From assembly GCA_015492875.1 (NCBI GenBank), contig WGEI01000250.1, positions 1 to 7,201 on the forward strand: a stretch of 7,201 bases of DNA, in the 5' to 3' direction. A model generated the notes under the pieces. It saw nothing but the letters and a program-made list of their open reading frames with translations. It ran no database searches and was not told the DNA's origin. This document shows positions 6,300 to 7,201 of this stretch, in pieces (positions within the stretch are counted from its first letter, which is position 1; the number at the start of each line of letters is the position of its first letter). The position numbers and the translations under genes were made by a program. The stretch comes from Anaerolineae bacterium. Lineage in GTDB: Bacteria; Chloroflexota; Anaerolineae; Aggregatilineales; Phototrophicaceae.

Positions 6300-7180
6300 T
6301 TAACGTGTCCAGACCGTGCCGAAGCTATCGTGCAACGTGTTTTCTGCCGCATCATAGGTATAAGTGACCTCAAAGCGCGCCAGTTCATCACGCCCCTCAT
6401 TCAAGCAAACAGCCGTCATCTGAATGGTCATTTGTGCACCAATGAGTTGCCCGCGTCCCGTGCCTTCTGCGGCGGTTGCCCCGCCAAATCGCGCGCAAGC
6501 TGTCGCTAGATTGTCGTAAAGATACACGGCGTATTCATCTTCACCAATGCGGGTGATGGTCATCGCCACGTTGCTGCCGTCCACGTCGGTATGATACCAA
6601 TTGCCCGCAATGCCCGTTGCTGCGGTGGGGTCGGGTGCTTCGGCAGTGGTTTCGCTGGCGGCATCTTCCACTGGTGTTGCCCCATCTTCTGCGGCTGTAG
6701 TTGTAGGCGGCGGGGTTGGTGTGGGCGCGCTAGCGAGCGTTATCGGTTGTGGTAATGCCAGCAGCGGCAAATGGTCGAGGCTCTCCTGCTCAAATCCCTG
6801 TGGCGGTGTGGGTGGTGCGCCTGCCGAGCCATCTAATGCCAGCGGCACATCGGTCATCTGCCCGCCAACTAATGAAACGCTGGCCTCTCCTACAGCGACA
6901 TTGGCCAGCCCACTTAACAGCTGGATGTATAAATTTTGCTCAGCGGTATATAGGTGAGCCGTGCCGTCAAGCTCTAGCTGAACGCTGTTGATGAAAATTG
7001 TGGCGGGCAGTTCAACTGGTGTTTGCAAAAGGATGCCGCCAGTTTGCTCTGTCTCACATATCGAGGCTGTCCCGCTGGAAAGTGAGAACGCCTGCATAGG
7101 CGTCATTAGCTCATCACGTGGGGGCGTGTTCGCTAGCGCTTGCGGGTCGCCGCTATAGCTTGTAGCTGGCGCATAAATCC
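6300..7180 (-). CDS. Secreted two-domain protein, FecR-like and lipocalin-like regions (5' partial)
   Basis: The frame stays open upstream of the Met at 7106 through another 24 codons to the genomic end at 7180, and the next in-frame stop lies inside adapter sequence. With no ribosome binding site before 7106, the gene is best treated as missing its 5' end. Numbering from Met7106: residues ~10-90 are beta-rich, and the stretch with DGTAHLYTAEQNLYIQLLSG then VSLVGGQMTDV resembles a FecR-like domain (weak). Residues ~125-164 are a Pro/Thr/Ala/Glu linker. Residues 165-268 form a separate beta-barrel-like domain starting AGNWYHTDVDGSNVAMTITR, with Cys at 204 and 234 that might form a disulfide. 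This last region resembles lipocalin-like small domains of uncharacterised secreted proteins. Export is inferred from the linker and domain style because no signal peptide is visible. Function unknown. It ends 5 bases past the shared terminator's T run. Confidence 0.75.
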
Positions 7181-7201
7181 CTGTCTCTTATACACATCTG
7201 A
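7181..7201 (+). other. Untrimmed Nextera/Tn5 sequencing adapter at contig end
   Basis: Bases 7181-7199 read CTGTCTCTTATACACATCT, the exact reverse complement of the 19-bp Tn5 mosaic end used in Nextera libraries. The next bases, GA, match the continuation of the read-1 transposase adapter. This is library-preparation sequence, not genome, and it marks the contig end. Confidence 0.96.

Noticed and set aside
6601..6957. A 118-codon plus-strand frame rich in Gly, Val, Ala and Ser
   Set aside because: It is the reverse of the Pro/Thr linker region of the minus-strand secreted protein and has no start signals.
7181..7201. Genomic Tn5-like transposon end
   Set aside because: The match includes the hyperactive mosaic end plus bases of the sequencing adapter and lies exactly at the sequence end, which fits library contamination and not a native insertion.

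Overview
The window reads as ordinary bacterial chromosome, moderately GC-rich (by eye a little over 50%), with tightly packed genes and short spacers. The secreted proteins with Pro/Thr-rich linkers, the FG-GAP propeller, the lipobox lipoprotein and the NarL-type regulator would suit an Anaerolineae-like member of the Chloroflexota. That placement is an impression from protein style; no marker gene is present. The right edge is a true contig end: the last 21 bases (7181-7201) are untrimmed Nextera/Tn5 adapter, so genomic sequence stops at about 7180.

Layout, left to right: (1) 1-1254 (+), a TetA-like major facilitator drug/H+ antiporter cut off at its N-terminus. (2) A hairpin terminator shared with the convergent gene. 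(3) 1297-3498 (-), a large exported protein joining a seven-repeat FG-GAP beta-propeller to a C-terminal mono-haem cytochrome c domain; this is the most unusual gene here. (4) A divergent regulatory region with an extended -10 promoter on the minus strand and a perfect 13-bp palindrome on the plus-strand side. (5) 3628-4140 (+), a nucleoside 2-deoxyribosyltransferase-like protein. (6) 4206-4850 (+), a NarL/LuxR-type response regulator whose receiver lacks some conserved switch residues. (7) 4854-5417 (-), a small lipoprotein with a possible PrcB-C-like domain, whose stop lies 3 bases from the regulator's stop. (8) 5505-6236 (+), a YfcE-like calcineurin-fold metallophosphoesterase with a complete active site. 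(9) A strong bidirectional terminator. (10) 6300-7180 (-), the C-terminal part of a secreted two-domain protein truncated by the contig end.

Most genes look like single-gene transcription units in alternating orientation, so no clear operon or multi-gene system is visible. The only co-directional neighbours are the deoxyribosyltransferase-like gene and the regulator. All three minus-strand genes encode exported or surface proteins, while the plus-strand genes encode cytoplasmic or membrane proteins. No RNA genes, CRISPR arrays, insertion sequences or long DNA repeats were seen. There is no stretch over 300 bases without a gene.
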